DNA of 51,391 nucleotides. It comes from an uncultured Eubacteriales bacterium (GTDB lineage Bacteria; Bacillota; Clostridia; Oscillospirales; CAG-272). Both the position numbers and the translations under genes were made by a program. A model generated the notes under the pieces. That model was not told the DNA's origin, did no database searches, and worked only from the letters and a program-made list of their open reading frames with translations. The DNA is taken from NCBI GenBank assembly GCA_905201895.1, contig CAJKPX010000014.1, positions 1 through 51,391 on the forward strand, written 5' to 3'. Shown piece by piece: positions 8,635-17,396 of this stretch (positions are counted from its first letter, which is position 1; each line of letters starts with the position of its first letter).

Positions 8635-9639
8635 GTCGTCGCTTGCAGAGGCGTTGAGCGAGGTGTCGGCAAGATTTCCGCGAAGCAGCTCGAAATAGCC
8701 TGCCGTCGCGATCATGGCACCGTTGTCACCGCAAAGCGAGCGATCGGGCATTGCCAGACGAACGCCGCGCTCGGTGCAAAGCGCCTCCAGAGCAGAGCGC
8801 AGATGCGAGTTTGCCGCAACGCCGCCCGCAAGCACAAGCGTTCTCATACCCGAGACCTCCAGCGCACGCGCGGTCTTTTTCACAAGAGCCTCCACGATGC
8901 GGTGCGTGTAGGATGCCGCAACGTCCGCCTCATTGATCGGAGTTCCCTTTTGCTTGGCGCCGTTGAGGTAGTTGAGCGCTGCGGTCTTGATGCCGCTGAA
9001 GGAGAGATCGAGCGTGTCACCTGACAGCGCGGGGGACGGAAGCGTGATGGCGTGCGGATCGCCCTCGTAGGCAAGACGGTCGAGCGCCGCTCCGCCCGGA
9101 TAGGGCATGCCGATCACGCGACCGATCTTGTCGAACGCCTCTCCCGCCGCATCGTCGCGCGTGCCGCCGATCTCGGTAAAGTCGGTGTAGCTGTCAACGC
9201 GGTAGAAGGAGGTGTGACCGCCCGACACGACAAGCGCAAGAAAGGGCGGCTCGAGGTCGGTGTGCGTCAGATACGCCGCCGCCACGTGACCGTGAATATG
9301 ATTGACCGCAACAAGCGGAATATGGCGCGAGAATGCCATCGACTTGGCAAAATTGACGCCAACGAGCAGGGCACCGATGAGCCCCGGGTGGGAGGTTACC
9401 GCCACGCCGCCGAGATCGGCAGAGGTGATTCCTGCCTCCTCGAGCGCCTCATAGGTAATGCGAGAAATCGCCTCGATATGCGCGCGGCTTGCAATTTCGG
9501 GCACCACACCACCGTAGAGGCGGTGCGTTTCGATCTGCGAAGCCACGATATTCGAGCGAATGGCGCGCACGCCGTCGCCCATCTCCACCACGGCGGCGGA
9601 GGTCTCGTCGCATGAGGATTCCATTCCTAAAATATACAT
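8626..9639 (-). CDS. tsaD: tRNA t6A37 threonylcarbamoyltransferase TsaD
   Basis: A 337-aa ASKHA-fold protein, the normal length. The ATG at 9639 (MYILGMESSCDETSAAV) is the family start; the 38-codon extension is rejected. The HIHGH metal site, PGGAALDRLAY, LSFSGIKTA and LAGGVAANSHLR are family hallmarks. TsaD transfers threonylcarbamoyl to A37 of ANN-decoding tRNAs together with TsaB and TsaE, which are not in this window. It is the last gene of a five-gene leftward group after rimI (89-bp gap). The rimI-tsaD pairing, with rex and an ABC-F gene close by, matches the B. subtilis ydiDEF-rex neighbourhood. Confidence 0.95.
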   Translation of the reverse strand: MYILGMESSCDETSAAVVEMGDGVRAIRSNIVASQIETHRLYGGVVPEIASRAHIEAISRITYEALEEAGITSADLGGVAVTSHPGLIGALLVGVNFAKSMAFSRHIPLVAVNHIHGHVAAAYLTHTDLEPPFLALVVSGGHTSFYRVDSYTDFTEIGGTRDDAAGEAFDKIGRVIGMPYPGGAALDRLAYEGDPHAITLPSPALSGDTLDLSFSGIKTAALNYLNGAKQKGTPINEADVAASYTHRIVEALVKKTARALEVSGMRTLVLAGGVAANSHLRSALEALCTERGVRLAMPDRSLCGDNGAMIATAGYFELLRGNLADTSLNASASDDGL

Positions 9640-9728
9640 AGTTGATCTTCCGTTCCTATTTGATACGTCTGCTGTCTTCACGCAGCAAAGGGGTGATTTT
9701 GTTACGTCTGTTTTCCGGGGTTCTCCGC

Positions 9729-10190
9729 TCACTCGGCTTCCCCGCCCCGCCAAAGCATCACAAGCGCGTCCTCGGTGGGTCTGCGGTAGAAATTGCGACG
9801 CCGACCTGCCTCAAAGAAGCCCTCGGCGCGGTAAAGCGCGATCGCCGCCTCGTTGGATGCACGCACCTCAAGAGAGATTTCGTACACGCCCCGTTCCTCT
9901 GCCGCTCGCATGAGGGCGAGCAGGACTGCACGGGCGCAACCGCGTCTGCGAAAATCGGGATGGACGGCGATGTTTGTGATCTGTCCCTCGTCGGGCGCCC
10001 AGAGCATGCCGCCGTAGGCAATGGGCTGCTCCCCATGCAGGGCAACAAATCCCGTTGCGGTATCGCCCAGCAGAAGCCGAAGCGAATTGACGCTCCAGGG
10101 CTCGGCGAAGCATGCCGCCTCGAGCTTGGCAACCTCCTCGAGATGCGAGGCGTTGATCGGGCGGACCTCAAAATTGAGTGGTTCGGTCAT
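9729..10190 (-). CDS. rimI: Ribosomal protein S18 alanine N-acetyltransferase RimI-like
   Basis: A 153-aa GNAT acetyltransferase. The ATG at 10190 follows GGGGAGG and overlaps the stop codon of the upstream phosphatase in an ATGA junction. The acetyl-CoA-binding motif A is ITNIAVHPDFRRRGCARAVL and motif B is LEVRASNEAAIALYRAEGF. RimI acetylates the N-terminal Ala of S18. Specificity is assigned from motif and from the classical pairing with tsaD; other GNAT substrates cannot be excluded. Confidence 0.87.
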   Translation of the reverse strand: MTEPLNFEVRPINASHLEEVAKLEAACFAEPWSVNSLRLLLGDTATGFVALHGEQPIAYGGMLWAPDEGQITNIAVHPDFRRRGCARAVLLALMRAAEERGVYEISLEVRASNEAAIALYRAEGFFEAGRRRNFYRRPTEDALVMLWRGGEAE

Positions 10191-10762
10191 ACGGATACCT
10201 CCCCGAAAAGGAGCGCACGCACGCCCTCGGTGATCTCGGCAAGGCAAGCACGATAGCGCGCAAGATCGCCGCCGAAGGGGTCGGAGATCGACTGCGGCAT
10301 GCAAACGATCCTTTGCGCCGCCTGCGGATAGCGCATCAGCAGCTCCATGACGTGTGATCCGCTCATGCCAACCAACAGGTCGCATGCGTTCACGGTCTGC
10401 TCGGTCAGAGCGGCGGCGAGATGCCCGTGATAATCGCGGGTGGGAATTGCTCTCACGCCAGCCTCCTCCAGGGCGGTAACGGCATTGTGAGCGATCGGAT
10501 CGCCCTCAATCGGGTAGAGTCCCGCACTGCATGCCTCCAGGCGAGGCGTGATACAGTCGCGCATTCCCTCGGGCAGTGTGCTTGCAAGGCGCTCTGCCTC
10601 CTCCGCCGCCAGGGCGTTTGCAACTGCCTCCGCCATCGGGGAGCGGCAGGTGTTGCCCGTGCAAATAAAGCAGACACGCATCGGGTGCTCGGCATTTTCC
10701 TCACGCGACTCCTGTGCCTGTGCGTTCACGTCGGTCAGGAGCGCGGTCCTCTCTGCCGTCAC
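10187..10762 (-). CDS. Low-molecular-weight protein tyrosine/arginine phosphatase
   Basis: A 191-aa protein with the CX5R phosphatase loop CTGNTCRS (Cys34-Arg40) near the N-terminus and the general-acid loop SDPFGG near the C-terminus. These are typical of the LMW-PTP family, which includes the protein-arginine phosphatase YwlE. The annotated start is a GTG at 10762 overlapping the lipoprotein stop (GTGA). The family usually begins at MRVCFICTGNT, which would be the ATG at 10681, so the first 27 residues may not be translated. It is coupled at both ends in the operon. Tyrosine versus arginine specificity cannot be read from the sequence with certainty. Confidence 0.85.
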   Translation of the reverse strand: MTAERTALLTDVNAQAQESREENAEHPMRVCFICTGNTCRSPMAEAVANALAAEEAERLASTLPEGMRDCITPRLEACSAGLYPIEGDPIAHNAVTALEEAGVRAIPTRDYHGHLAAALTEQTVNACDLLVGMSGSHVMELLMRYPQAAQRIVCMPQSISDPFGGDLARYRACLAEITEGVRALLFGEVSV

Positions 10763-11499
10763 GCCGTTTTGCCCTCAAGCGCGTTCACCAGCGTTTGGTC
10801 GATGGCGCACGCCTCGTCGGTGGTGCGGTTGTAGAGAATTTCGCGTCCGAAATTGTAGGCAACATAGTAGCTGCCGTTGTCATAGGTGTGCAGAGTATAG
10901 TCCACCGAATAGGTGGGCTCAAAGGTGTCGGGCGAGTCAATGTCCTCGTAGATCAGCACGTCGCCGTCAAATCTCCAATAGGTGAGGCAATAGTAAACGC
11001 CGGGAAGATTGGTGGACTCGAATTTCACCTCAAACTTTTCGCGCGTGAGAGAAGGGTCGATCTCGCTCCCCGAAAAAACGTCGCCCGCATAGGACTGTGC
11101 CAGATATTTGAGTGCGGTGGCATCGGTCAGCGTTGCATAGGTTGCCGAAACGTTCACGGTTTTGGTGATCTGTGCGGCGGTGAGCTTCAGCTCGTGCAGC
11201 TCGGGCAGCTTGGTGCCAACCGCGCAGAGCACCTCAAAATTCTGCGTGCAGATCATTTTTGTCGGGTCCACGTCGCGGATGGCGTACGCCGTTACGTCCC
11301 CACCCTTATAAAGATCGCCGATCTTCTCATCAGGCAGATAGGCAATCGCCACGTAGTACGCGGGTGCGTGCTCATAGGAGACGCCGGTTTTGGGGTTGGT
11401 GTAGTGCCCGTTCTCATAGCGCAGGGTCGGTCCGCCGCAGGCGGTGAACAGACAAAGCACGCACAAAAGCAACGAAAGCCCTTGCAAAATACGTTTCAT
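10759..11499 (-). CDS. Lipoprotein of unknown function
   Basis: A 246-aa protein started by ATG at 11499 after AAAAGGAG. A lipoprotein signal peptide (MKRILQGLSLLLCVLCLF, then TAC lipobox with Cys about 21) predicts anchoring on the outer face of the membrane. The mature part has repeated beta-strand-like segments (VYYCLTYWRFDGDVLIYEDI, YDNGSYYVAYNF) but no family I recognise. It lies 19 bp after dCMP deaminase and overlaps the phosphatase by four bases, so it is part of the operon. Confidence 0.7.
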   Translation of the reverse strand: MKRILQGLSLLLCVLCLFTACGGPTLRYENGHYTNPKTGVSYEHAPAYYVAIAYLPDEKIGDLYKGGDVTAYAIRDVDPTKMICTQNFEVLCAVGTKLPELHELKLTAAQITKTVNVSATYATLTDATALKYLAQSYAGDVFSGSEIDPSLTREKFEVKFESTNLPGVYYCLTYWRFDGDVLIYEDIDSPDTFEPTYSVDYTLHTYDNGSYYVAYNFGREILYNRTTDEACAIDQTLVNALEGKTA

Positions 11500-11518
11500 A
11501 AAGGTTCTCCTTTTGGGT

Positions 11519-12007
11519 TCAATAGCCAAACACGCCCGAGAGCGAATCGTCGTCATCAATCCAAGACTTGACATCAACAATGCGGAAGGTGTCTTTGGTG
11601 TCGCGCACAACGAGCGTGGAAATGCCGGCATTGATGATCATGCGCTTGCACATCATGCAAGAGGTGGTTCCGGGCACGAGCTCGCCCGTGATCGGATCGA
11701 CACACGCCATATAAAGCGTGGCACCCAGCATCTGCTCGCGTGAGGCGGCAATGATGGCGTTTGCCTCGGAATGCACCGAGCGGCAAAGCTCATAACGCTC
11801 TCCGCGGGGAATCTGCAGCTTGTCGCGCATGCATTCGCCCAGATCCGAGCAATTTTTGCGTCCGCGCGGCGCACCGTTGTAGCCGGTGGAAATAATCGAA
11901 TCGTTTTTTACGATGATCGCACCGTACATCTTGCGCAGGCAGGTTGAGCGCTCCGCCACCGTTTGCGCAATGTCCAGATAATAGTTATGCTTTGATACAC
12001 GTTCCAT
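11519..12007 (-). CDS. dCMP/deoxycytidylate deaminase (ComEB-like)
   Basis: A 162-aa zinc deaminase. The active-site motif HSEANAI supplies the zinc His and catalytic Glu, and SCMMCK supplies the two zinc Cys; C48, C54 and C70 near SDLGECMRDK and ELCRSVH fit the extra structural zinc site. It converts dCMP to dUMP for thymidylate synthesis, in the cytosol. The start at 12007 follows AGGAG. It is first in the leftward operon behind the promoter at 12065-12093. Confidence 0.9.
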   Translation of the reverse strand: MERVSKHNYYLDIAQTVAERSTCLRKMYGAIIVKNDSIISTGYNGAPRGRKNCSDLGECMRDKLQIPRGERYELCRSVHSEANAIIAASREQMLGATLYMACVDPITGELVPGTTSCMMCKRMIINAGISTLVVRDTKDTFRIVDVKSWIDDDDSLSGVFGY

Positions 12008-12064
12008 CCCGTTTTTTCTCCTTTATCCTGCATGAGGCTACACCTCACCATTATACTATCTTTT

Positions 12065-12093
12065 ATTATATAACATTTTTTTGTAAAAATCAA
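12065..12093 (-). promoter_or_regulatory. SigA promoter of the dCMP deaminase operon
   Basis: On the minus strand TTGATT (12088-12093), 17 bp, TATAAT (12065-12070). The leader holds a small TGAGG/CCTCA hairpin around 12033-12047. Confidence 0.7.
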
Positions 12094-12133
12094 GTAGGAT
12101 TGAAAAACAATCTGTGAATGTCCAAAAAAAGAC

Positions 12134-12164
12134 TTGACTCTCCCCCATGGGGAGGGTGTATAAT
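12134..12164 (+). promoter_or_regulatory. MerR-type promoter with 19-bp spacer and dyad operator
   Basis: TTGACT (12134-12139) and TATAAT (12159-12164) are separated by 19 bp. The spacer holds the dyad CTCCCC-CAT-GGGGAG (12140-12154). A long spacer carrying a dyad is the hallmark of promoters that MerR proteins twist into an active shape, so the downstream MerR protein probably controls its own operon here. Confidence 0.75.
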
Positions 12165-12186
12165 GTAGAAAAAAGGAGAAATCGCC

Positions 12187-12996
12187 ATGCTACGAATCGG
12201 ACAGTTTTCAAAGCTTGCACGGGTGAGCATCAAGACCCTGCGCTATTATGATCGAATCGGGCTGCTCAAACCCGCGATGATCGACACCTCCACCTTGTAT
12301 CGCTACTACACGGAGAACCAACTCGAGCGAGTCAATCTCATATCGGCATACAAGGGAGCAGGGCTCTCCAATGAGAGCATTTTGAGCCTCCTCGAACGAG
12401 ATGTCGACAAAACCGCTCTACTTCGGGGACAATATAAGCTTCTTTGCACACGTCGGGACGAGCTCCAGGCCGCGCTCTCACGCTTGGAGAGGCTTTTGGA
12501 GAACGGCGACGAACAGGAATATACCGCAACGCTCATAAACGTTGCGAGACAACGCGTTTACTGCTGCCGCGGATACGTATCGAATGCCGCCTGCATTTAT
12601 GATTTTATCAAGGCGTGCGTGCGTGAATTTGAGCGGAGCAATCCCGACGTGGAGCTGACCGAGCGCGACTACTGCTGTGTCATCTACCCCGATGACGGCT
12701 ATCGTGAATCGAATATTTTTATTGAGTACGCGCAATCCGTCAAGCGCTTTGGAACCGACACCGACGTGCTCAAATTCAAAGAGATCGAGCCTATCACGGC
12801 TGTGAGCGTTCTGCATCGCGGTGGCTACGACACCCTGCGCGATGCCTATCTTTTCGCAGTCAATTGGATGCGTGAGCATGGGTATGAGTTGTTCGGTGAA
12901 CCTCGCGAGCGGTATATCAACGGCGCATGGAATTGCGAGGAGGAGTCCAAGTGGCTCACCGAGCTGCAACTCCCCGTACGGAAGGCACGGACATGA
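12187..12996 (+). CDS. MerR-family regulator with GyrI-like ligand-binding domain
   Basis: A 269-aa protein. The N-terminal MerR winged helix (LRIGQFSKLARVSIKTLRYY ... GLLKPAMID) is followed by a dimerising coiled coil (about 75-110). A C-terminal GyrI/BmrR-like effector domain (about 115-260) ends with the typical HGYELFGEPRERYI. Such proteins sense hydrophobic or cationic drugs and activate efflux genes. The start follows AAAAGGAG. Its stop overlaps the EamA transporter start (ATGA), so it probably controls export by that neighbour. The ligand cannot be predicted. Confidence 0.88.
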   Translation: MLRIGQFSKLARVSIKTLRYYDRIGLLKPAMIDTSTLYRYYTENQLERVNLISAYKGAGLSNESILSLLERDVDKTALLRGQYKLLCTRRDELQAALSRLERLLENGDEQEYTATLINVARQRVYCCRGYVSNAACIYDFIKACVREFERSNPDVELTERDYCCVIYPDDGYRESNIFIEYAQSVKRFGTDTDVLKFKEIEPITAVSVLHRGGYDTLRDAYLFAVNWMREHGYELFGEPRERYINGAWNCEEESKWLTELQLPVRKART

Positions 12997-13877
12997 TCTA
13001 TTATCTGCTTCTGCTCCTCTCGATCCTGCTCACGGTATCGAAAAGCGCACTCTGCAATGCCTACGCAAAAAACACCGAGTCGACACCCTCGTCCACGTTT
13101 TCCTTTAATGCCATTGCCTACGGCTCCGCCACGCTGATCGCGGCGGTATCGCTTGCACTCGACAGAGAAGCAACCAACTCTCCCTCCACGCTGCTCTGCG
13201 CATTGGTGTATGCCGCAGTCGTATTTTCTCTGCAAACTGTCTCGATCGCCGCAATGCGCGTGGGACCGATGAGCGCCACAACAATCTGCATAATGTACGG
13301 AATGATCATCCCCTCGCTTGCCGGTCCGCTCTTCTGGCATGAGGCGTTTGGTCCTCTGCAGGCGCTCGGAATGATCGCTATGCTGCTCTCACTTTGGTTT
13401 CTGCAGGCGCGCGACTCCGATTCCGCAAGGCAGATGACGAAAAAATGGGGCGTTTTGGCAGCGATTGCCTTTCTACTCTCAGGCACGGCGGGTCTGATCG
13501 AAAAAATCCACCAGAGCACCGACGGCAAAGCAGAAAAAACGGAGTTTGTATTCGTTTCCTGCCTTGCCATGTTCCTTATTTCGACCGTTGCCACGATCGC
13601 GATGCGCGGATGGCGGAGTGCGAACATGCGGCAAAATGGGATGCAAATGCTGCTCGCCGCACCGACCGGAATCATCATCGGCATCTATTCAAGCGTTAAC
13701 CTCACGCTCGCAGGCAGGCTTGACAGCATAATCTTCTACCCACTTGCCAACGGCGGTGCAATGCTTCTCACGGTGTTCGCCTCACACCTGCTCTTTCGTG
13801 AACACTTTGATCGACGCAGAATTGTCGGAATCGCGCTGGGGCTTATGGGCATCCTCTGCCTGAGCATCCCAATCTAA
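12993..13877 (+). CDS. EamA/DMT-superfamily transporter
   Basis: A 294-aa integral membrane protein. The ATG at 12993 overlaps the MerR stop codon. About ten hydrophobic segments can be seen, from MIYYLLLLLSILLTVSKSA to VGIALGLMGILCLSIPI. The two halves resemble each other (the GPMSATTICIMYGMIIPSLAG half-motif, then a LANGGAMLLTVFASHLLFRE motif), typical of drug/metabolite exporters. Substrate is unknown; coupling to a BmrR-like regulator suggests export of the sensed compound. Confidence 0.82.
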   Translation: MIYYLLLLLSILLTVSKSALCNAYAKNTESTPSSTFSFNAIAYGSATLIAAVSLALDREATNSPSTLLCALVYAAVVFSLQTVSIAAMRVGPMSATTICIMYGMIIPSLAGPLFWHEAFGPLQALGMIAMLLSLWFLQARDSDSARQMTKKWGVLAAIAFLLSGTAGLIEKIHQSTDGKAEKTEFVFVSCLAMFLISTVATIAMRGWRSANMRQNGMQMLLAAPTGIIIGIYSSVNLTLAGRLDSIIFYPLANGGAMLLTVFASHLLFREHFDRRRIVGIALGLMGILCLSIPI

Positions 13878-13896
13878 TCAAAAAGGGAGACACGCT

Positions 13897-15024
13897 ATGC
13901 AAAAAATCGACCACCTCTATGCCGACGGCATCCACGATGATACTGCCGTCATTCAAGCCATGCTTGACCGCGGCGGTCTCGTGGAAATCCCGCACGGCAT
14001 CTATCGTATCACGCGTCCACTGCTTATTCATGACAATACCCATCTGCGCCTTGCGCAAACAGCACACCTCCGTCTTGCCGACGGTGCAAACTGTGCGCTG
14101 CTCGACAATGACGGACTCTACGGCAGAAGCGTCAACCGCAATATTACCGTTGAAGGCGGTATTTGGGACGGTAATCACACCGCACAGCAGCGCGAATTCG
14201 TCGCGGACGAAAATCAACCCTGCGATTATGACAAATACGTTTCCAATTCCATGCTCGTGCTGATGATCCGTATGGTGCACGTTGAAAATCTGACCGTCAA
14301 AAACGTCACGTTCAAAAATCCAACCACCTATGCCATCCATATTGCCGACGCCCGTCACTTCACTGTGGAAAACGTGGTTTTCGACTATGATCTCACGCTT
14401 CCCAACATGGACGGTGTGCATATTCAGGGACCCGCTCGCTTCGGCAGGATATGCAACATCCGTGGGAACGCCAACGATGACCACGTGGCACTCTGTGCCA
14501 ACGGAACGACGCGAAGCGAGGTGACACGAGGCGATATCGAGGACGTGGACATTGACGGCATCTACTGCGACAACGGCTATACGGGAGTCCGTCTGCTCTC
14601 ACGAGGCAACGCCATCCGCAATATTCACATCTCCAATATTCACGGAGAATTCCGCTTTTACGCCGTCTCTTTTACACATCACTACCCCCTATGCGAGGAC
14701 ATGCCGATTCTGCTCGAAAGCATCCACGTCTCGGATATCTACGCCTCAAAAAGCCGTGCCGCTTGCGCTGAACATCACAGGCATGCCGTGGAAAACGGCG
14801 CTTTGATCTGGTTTGAGAGCGGCATCCATTGCAGAAACGTGCTGGTGGAAAACGTCTGGCGTGACGAGCGCAACGCAGAGACCCGCGCTCCCATCCTGCG
14901 GATCAGTCGCGATGCGATGGTGGAGAATTTGAGGGTTCGCAATCTCAACGCACGCTTTGTCGGTCATAAATGCGATATGATCGTAAACCACGGCATCTGC
15001 GAGCCGATCATCACCGAAGTATAA
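13897..15024 (+). CDS. GH28-like right-handed beta-helix protein (polygalacturonase-like), cytosolic
   Basis: A 375-aa protein behind AAAGGGAG, 19 bp after the transporter. Repeated short strands (ENLTVKNVTF, RNIHISNIHG, ENVRIRNL-like) indicate a parallel beta-helix. The segment NMDGVHIQGPARFG plus NANDDHVALCANG resembles the GH28 active-site face with its paired Asp residues. There is no signal peptide, so it would act inside the cell on short oligogalacturonides or other uronides. The N-terminal DGIHDDTAVIQAML is the usual pectate-lyase-superfamily opening. Whether it is a hydrolase or an epimerase/lyase relative is not certain. Confidence 0.78.
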   Translation: MQKIDHLYADGIHDDTAVIQAMLDRGGLVEIPHGIYRITRPLLIHDNTHLRLAQTAHLRLADGANCALLDNDGLYGRSVNRNITVEGGIWDGNHTAQQREFVADENQPCDYDKYVSNSMLVLMIRMVHVENLTVKNVTFKNPTTYAIHIADARHFTVENVVFDYDLTLPNMDGVHIQGPARFGRICNIRGNANDDHVALCANGTTRSEVTRGDIEDVDIDGIYCDNGYTGVRLLSRGNAIRNIHISNIHGEFRFYAVSFTHHYPLCEDMPILLESIHVSDIYASKSRAACAEHHRHAVENGALIWFESGIHCRNVLVENVWRDERNAETRAPILRISRDAMVENLRVRNLNARFVGHKCDMIVNHGICEPIITEV

Positions 15025-15033
15025 AAAGCAAAA

Positions 15034-15063
15034 GAGCTCCAAGCGCGAACACGCTTGGAGCTC
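15034..15063. terminator. Bidirectional terminator
   Basis: A perfect 12-bp stem (GAGCTCCAAGCG) with a six-base loop lies between convergent genes. The minus strand continues TTTTGCTTTTT, a good U-tract for the ktrBA transcript; the plus-strand tract is weaker. Confidence 0.8.
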
Positions 15064-15088
15064 TCCTGTTATTTTGCTAACATCGTAC

Positions 15089-15745
15089 TCAACGGCGGCG
15101 CTTGCCCGTGAGCTTGAACACGTCGCCCGATTTGCCGATCAGCACCACGTGATCGTCGGCACGGAACACGTAGTCGGCGCTCGGCGTGGGCTGCAGCACC
15201 TCCTCGCATTTGATGGCAATAATGTTGACGCGGTGCCGACGGCGCACGTCGACCTCCACGATCGTTTTGCCAACCCATGCGGTTGGAACGGGAATCTCAT
15301 AAATCGAATATTCGTCGGTGAGCTGAATATAATCGAAAATATTGTTCGCATTATAGCGCACGGCAAGCTTCTCCGCGATATCGCGCTCGGGATACACCAC
15401 CTCGTCGGCGCCGATCTGACGGAGCAGATCGGATTGGATGTCCTGATTTGCCTTTGCTACCACGCACTTCGCCCCCGCGCGCTTGAGGAGCGAGGTAATG
15501 ACAAGCGAGGACTGAAAATCCTCACCGATCGAAACGAAGCACAGATCAAACTGCTTGACACCGAGCGAGCGGACCACCGTCTCGTTGGTGCAGTCGCCAA
15601 TAAACGAATCGGTGAACTCCGATGCCACCGCATTCACAAGCTCTGCGCTGCGGTCAACGATCATCACGTCATTGCCGAGCTCCTGCATTTTTTTCGCCAG
15701 ATGTCGCCCGAAGCGACCCATCCCGATCACCAATACCGATTTCAT
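15089..15745 (-). CDS. ktrA: Potassium uptake regulatory subunit KtrA (RCK protein)
   Basis: A 218-aa cytosolic protein. An RCK_N Rossmann domain (VLVIGMGRFGRHLAKKM, GxGxxG) is followed by an RCK_C domain (about 140-218; VGKTIVEVDVRRRHRVNIIAI). KtrA rings bind ATP/ADP and c-di-AMP and gate KtrB. The ATG at 15745 (MKSVLVIG) is preferred because GGATG lies about nine bases upstream; an ATG four codons earlier at 15757 is possible. It follows ktrB by 58 bp in the same transcript. Confidence 0.9.
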   Translation of the reverse strand: MKSVLVIGMGRFGRHLAKKMQELGNDVMIVDRSAELVNAVASEFTDSFIGDCTNETVVRSLGVKQFDLCFVSIGEDFQSSLVITSLLKRAGAKCVVAKANQDIQSDLLRQIGADEVVYPERDIAEKLAVRYNANNIFDYIQLTDEYSIYEIPVPTAWVGKTIVEVDVRRRHRVNIIAIKCEEVLQPTPSADYVFRADDHVVLIGKSGDVFKLTGKRRR

Positions 15746-15803
15746 ATTCCGTTTCATCCTTTCCTATCACAAAAAACACCGCGTATCTGCAAATAACCGC
15801 AGA

Positions 15804-17159
15804 TCATCCAATCAAAATCTTTTCCACGGGTCGCTCAAGCGGCGCGTTATCCGTGCTCTCGCGCATAGCAAGGAAGATTGAAAGTCCTCCAAGCCGCCCC
15901 GCATACATCAGGAGCACCAAAAGCAGCTTTGAGCCCCAGCAGAGCATCGGCGTGAGGTTCATGGAAAGCCCCACCGTTGCGATCGCGGAGACCGTCTCGT
16001 AGAGCACCTCGCGCATGCCGAAGGGCTCGATCGCGCAGATCACCGCAGTGGAGAGCAGCGCCGCCATCACGTAAAAACAGATCACCGCCCCCGCCTGACG
16101 CACAATGCGATTGTCGATGCGGCGCTTGAACACGGTCACGTCCTCTCTGTTGCGCGCCAGCTGCCACGAGCAGAGCAGAAAAACCGCTGCCGTGGTGGTC
16201 TTAACGCCGCCCGCCGTGGAGCCGGGAGAGCCACCGACGAGCATGAGCATCATCGAGAGCAGCGAGCCCGAATCGCTCAGGGTTGCCTGATCAACCGTTG
16301 ACGCTCCCGCCGTTCTCGTGGTGACCGACTGAAAGAGCGATGCCCATATTTTTTGCGGCTCGGAAAGCGTTGCCATCGAAGCGTTGCGCTCGGTCAGATA
16401 AATACCGAGCCAACCGATTGCGAGCAGAATGGCGGTAACGGAGAGCACGAGCTTGGTGTGAAGCTGGAGCTTTTTCGGGCGGAAGAAATTGCGAAGCAGA
16501 TCATCCCAAACGAGAAATCCAAGCCCTCCCATCACGACCAGAAACATCACCGTGCCGCTCACGAGCGGATCGTCGCGGTACATTGCAAACGAGGAGGAGC
16601 CCTCCGCTCCAAGCAGATCAATGCCTGCGTTGCAGAACATGGAAACCGAATGAAAGATCGCATACCAAATGCCCTTTTTACCAAACTGCGGATAAAAGCG
16701 AAGCGATAGCAGCCACGCACCCAGCCCCTCGATCAGGAGTGTGCCGAGAATAATCTGACGAAAGGTTGCCGAAACCCCGCGCAGATCAAGCGATCCCGTG
16801 CTCTCTTGGAGCAGGCTGCGATCGTGCAGGCTGATCCTGTGGCGCAGAAAAAAGGAAAAGAGCGTGAGAATGGTCATAAATCCGATGCCGCCAACCTGAA
16901 TCATAACGAGGATTACCGCCTGCCCGAAGATCGACCAATACGTGCCCGTGTTCTCCACCACGAGTCCTGTGACACAGGTGGAGGTGGTTGCCGTGAAAAG
17001 CGCATTCACAGGATGTGTCCACACCCCCTCGCGGCTCGAGATCGGCAGGCAGAGCAGAAATGCCCCGATCAGGATCACGAACGCAAAGCTGACGGCAATG
17101 ATGCGGGTGTTCGACATGCTCCGCTTCAGTTTGTCCATTTTTTTGATCTCGCTGTACAT
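15804..17159 (-). CDS. ktrB: Potassium transporter KtrB/TrkH family
   Basis: A 451-aa membrane protein with four M1-P-M2-type repeats. The selectivity-filter glycine loops appear as STCVTGL, FCNAGIDL, TTRTAGAS and IATVGLS. Many hydrophobic helices and the GGSPGSTAGGVKTTT intramembrane gate loop are typical of KtrB. It mediates Na+-coupled or passive K+ uptake with KtrA. The start follows AAAGGAGGAG. It is driven by the promoter at 17213-17241, divergent from the RyR/CARF operon. The 5' leader is only about 45 nt, too short for a c-di-AMP riboswitch. Confidence 0.92.
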   Translation of the reverse strand: MYSEIKKMDKLKRSMSNTRIIAVSFAFVILIGAFLLCLPISSREGVWTHPVNALFTATTSTCVTGLVVENTGTYWSIFGQAVILVMIQVGGIGFMTILTLFSFFLRHRISLHDRSLLQESTGSLDLRGVSATFRQIILGTLLIEGLGAWLLSLRFYPQFGKKGIWYAIFHSVSMFCNAGIDLLGAEGSSSFAMYRDDPLVSGTVMFLVVMGGLGFLVWDDLLRNFFRPKKLQLHTKLVLSVTAILLAIGWLGIYLTERNASMATLSEPQKIWASLFQSVTTRTAGASTVDQATLSDSGSLLSMMLMLVGGSPGSTAGGVKTTTAAVFLLCSWQLARNREDVTVFKRRIDNRIVRQAGAVICFYVMAALLSTAVICAIEPFGMREVLYETVSAIATVGLSMNLTPMLCWGSKLLLVLLMYAGRLGGLSIFLAMRESTDNAPLERPVEKILIG

Positions 17160-17212
17160 TTTGCGCTCCTCCTTTTTCCCGATCGACAGTCCGACCGCAT
17201 TTTTCTTTGTTT

Positions 17213-17241
17213 ATTATACACCCATTTCGCAGCTCCGTCAA
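17213..17241 (-). promoter_or_regulatory. SigA promoter of ktrBA
   Basis: On the minus strand TTGACG (17236-17241), 17 bp, TATAAT (17213-17218). Confidence 0.8.
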
Positions 17242-17304
17242 GCCCCATCCCCTGCAAAAGCGTGAAAAAAGCAGAGAACGCCCCTCCTTTTTCGCACTTT
17301 CTCC

Positions 17305-17333
17305 TTGACATCCTGTCGAAAAATGGCTATAAT
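17305..17333 (+). promoter_or_regulatory. Consensus SigA promoter of the RyR-CARF operon
   Basis: TTGACA (17305-17310), 17 bp, TATAAT (17328-17333), perfect in both boxes. It drives the three-gene operon 17397-21832 with a leader of about 57 nt. Confidence 0.85.
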
Positions 17334-17396
17334 AAATAATGGATATTTGTCCGGCATGAGAACGAAAAAACAACATCCGAAAAGGAGATTTTTAAC

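Noticed and set aside
17160..17212. A c-di-AMP riboswitch upstream of ktrB
   Set aside because: The promoter leaves a leader of only about 45 nt, too short for that riboswitch.
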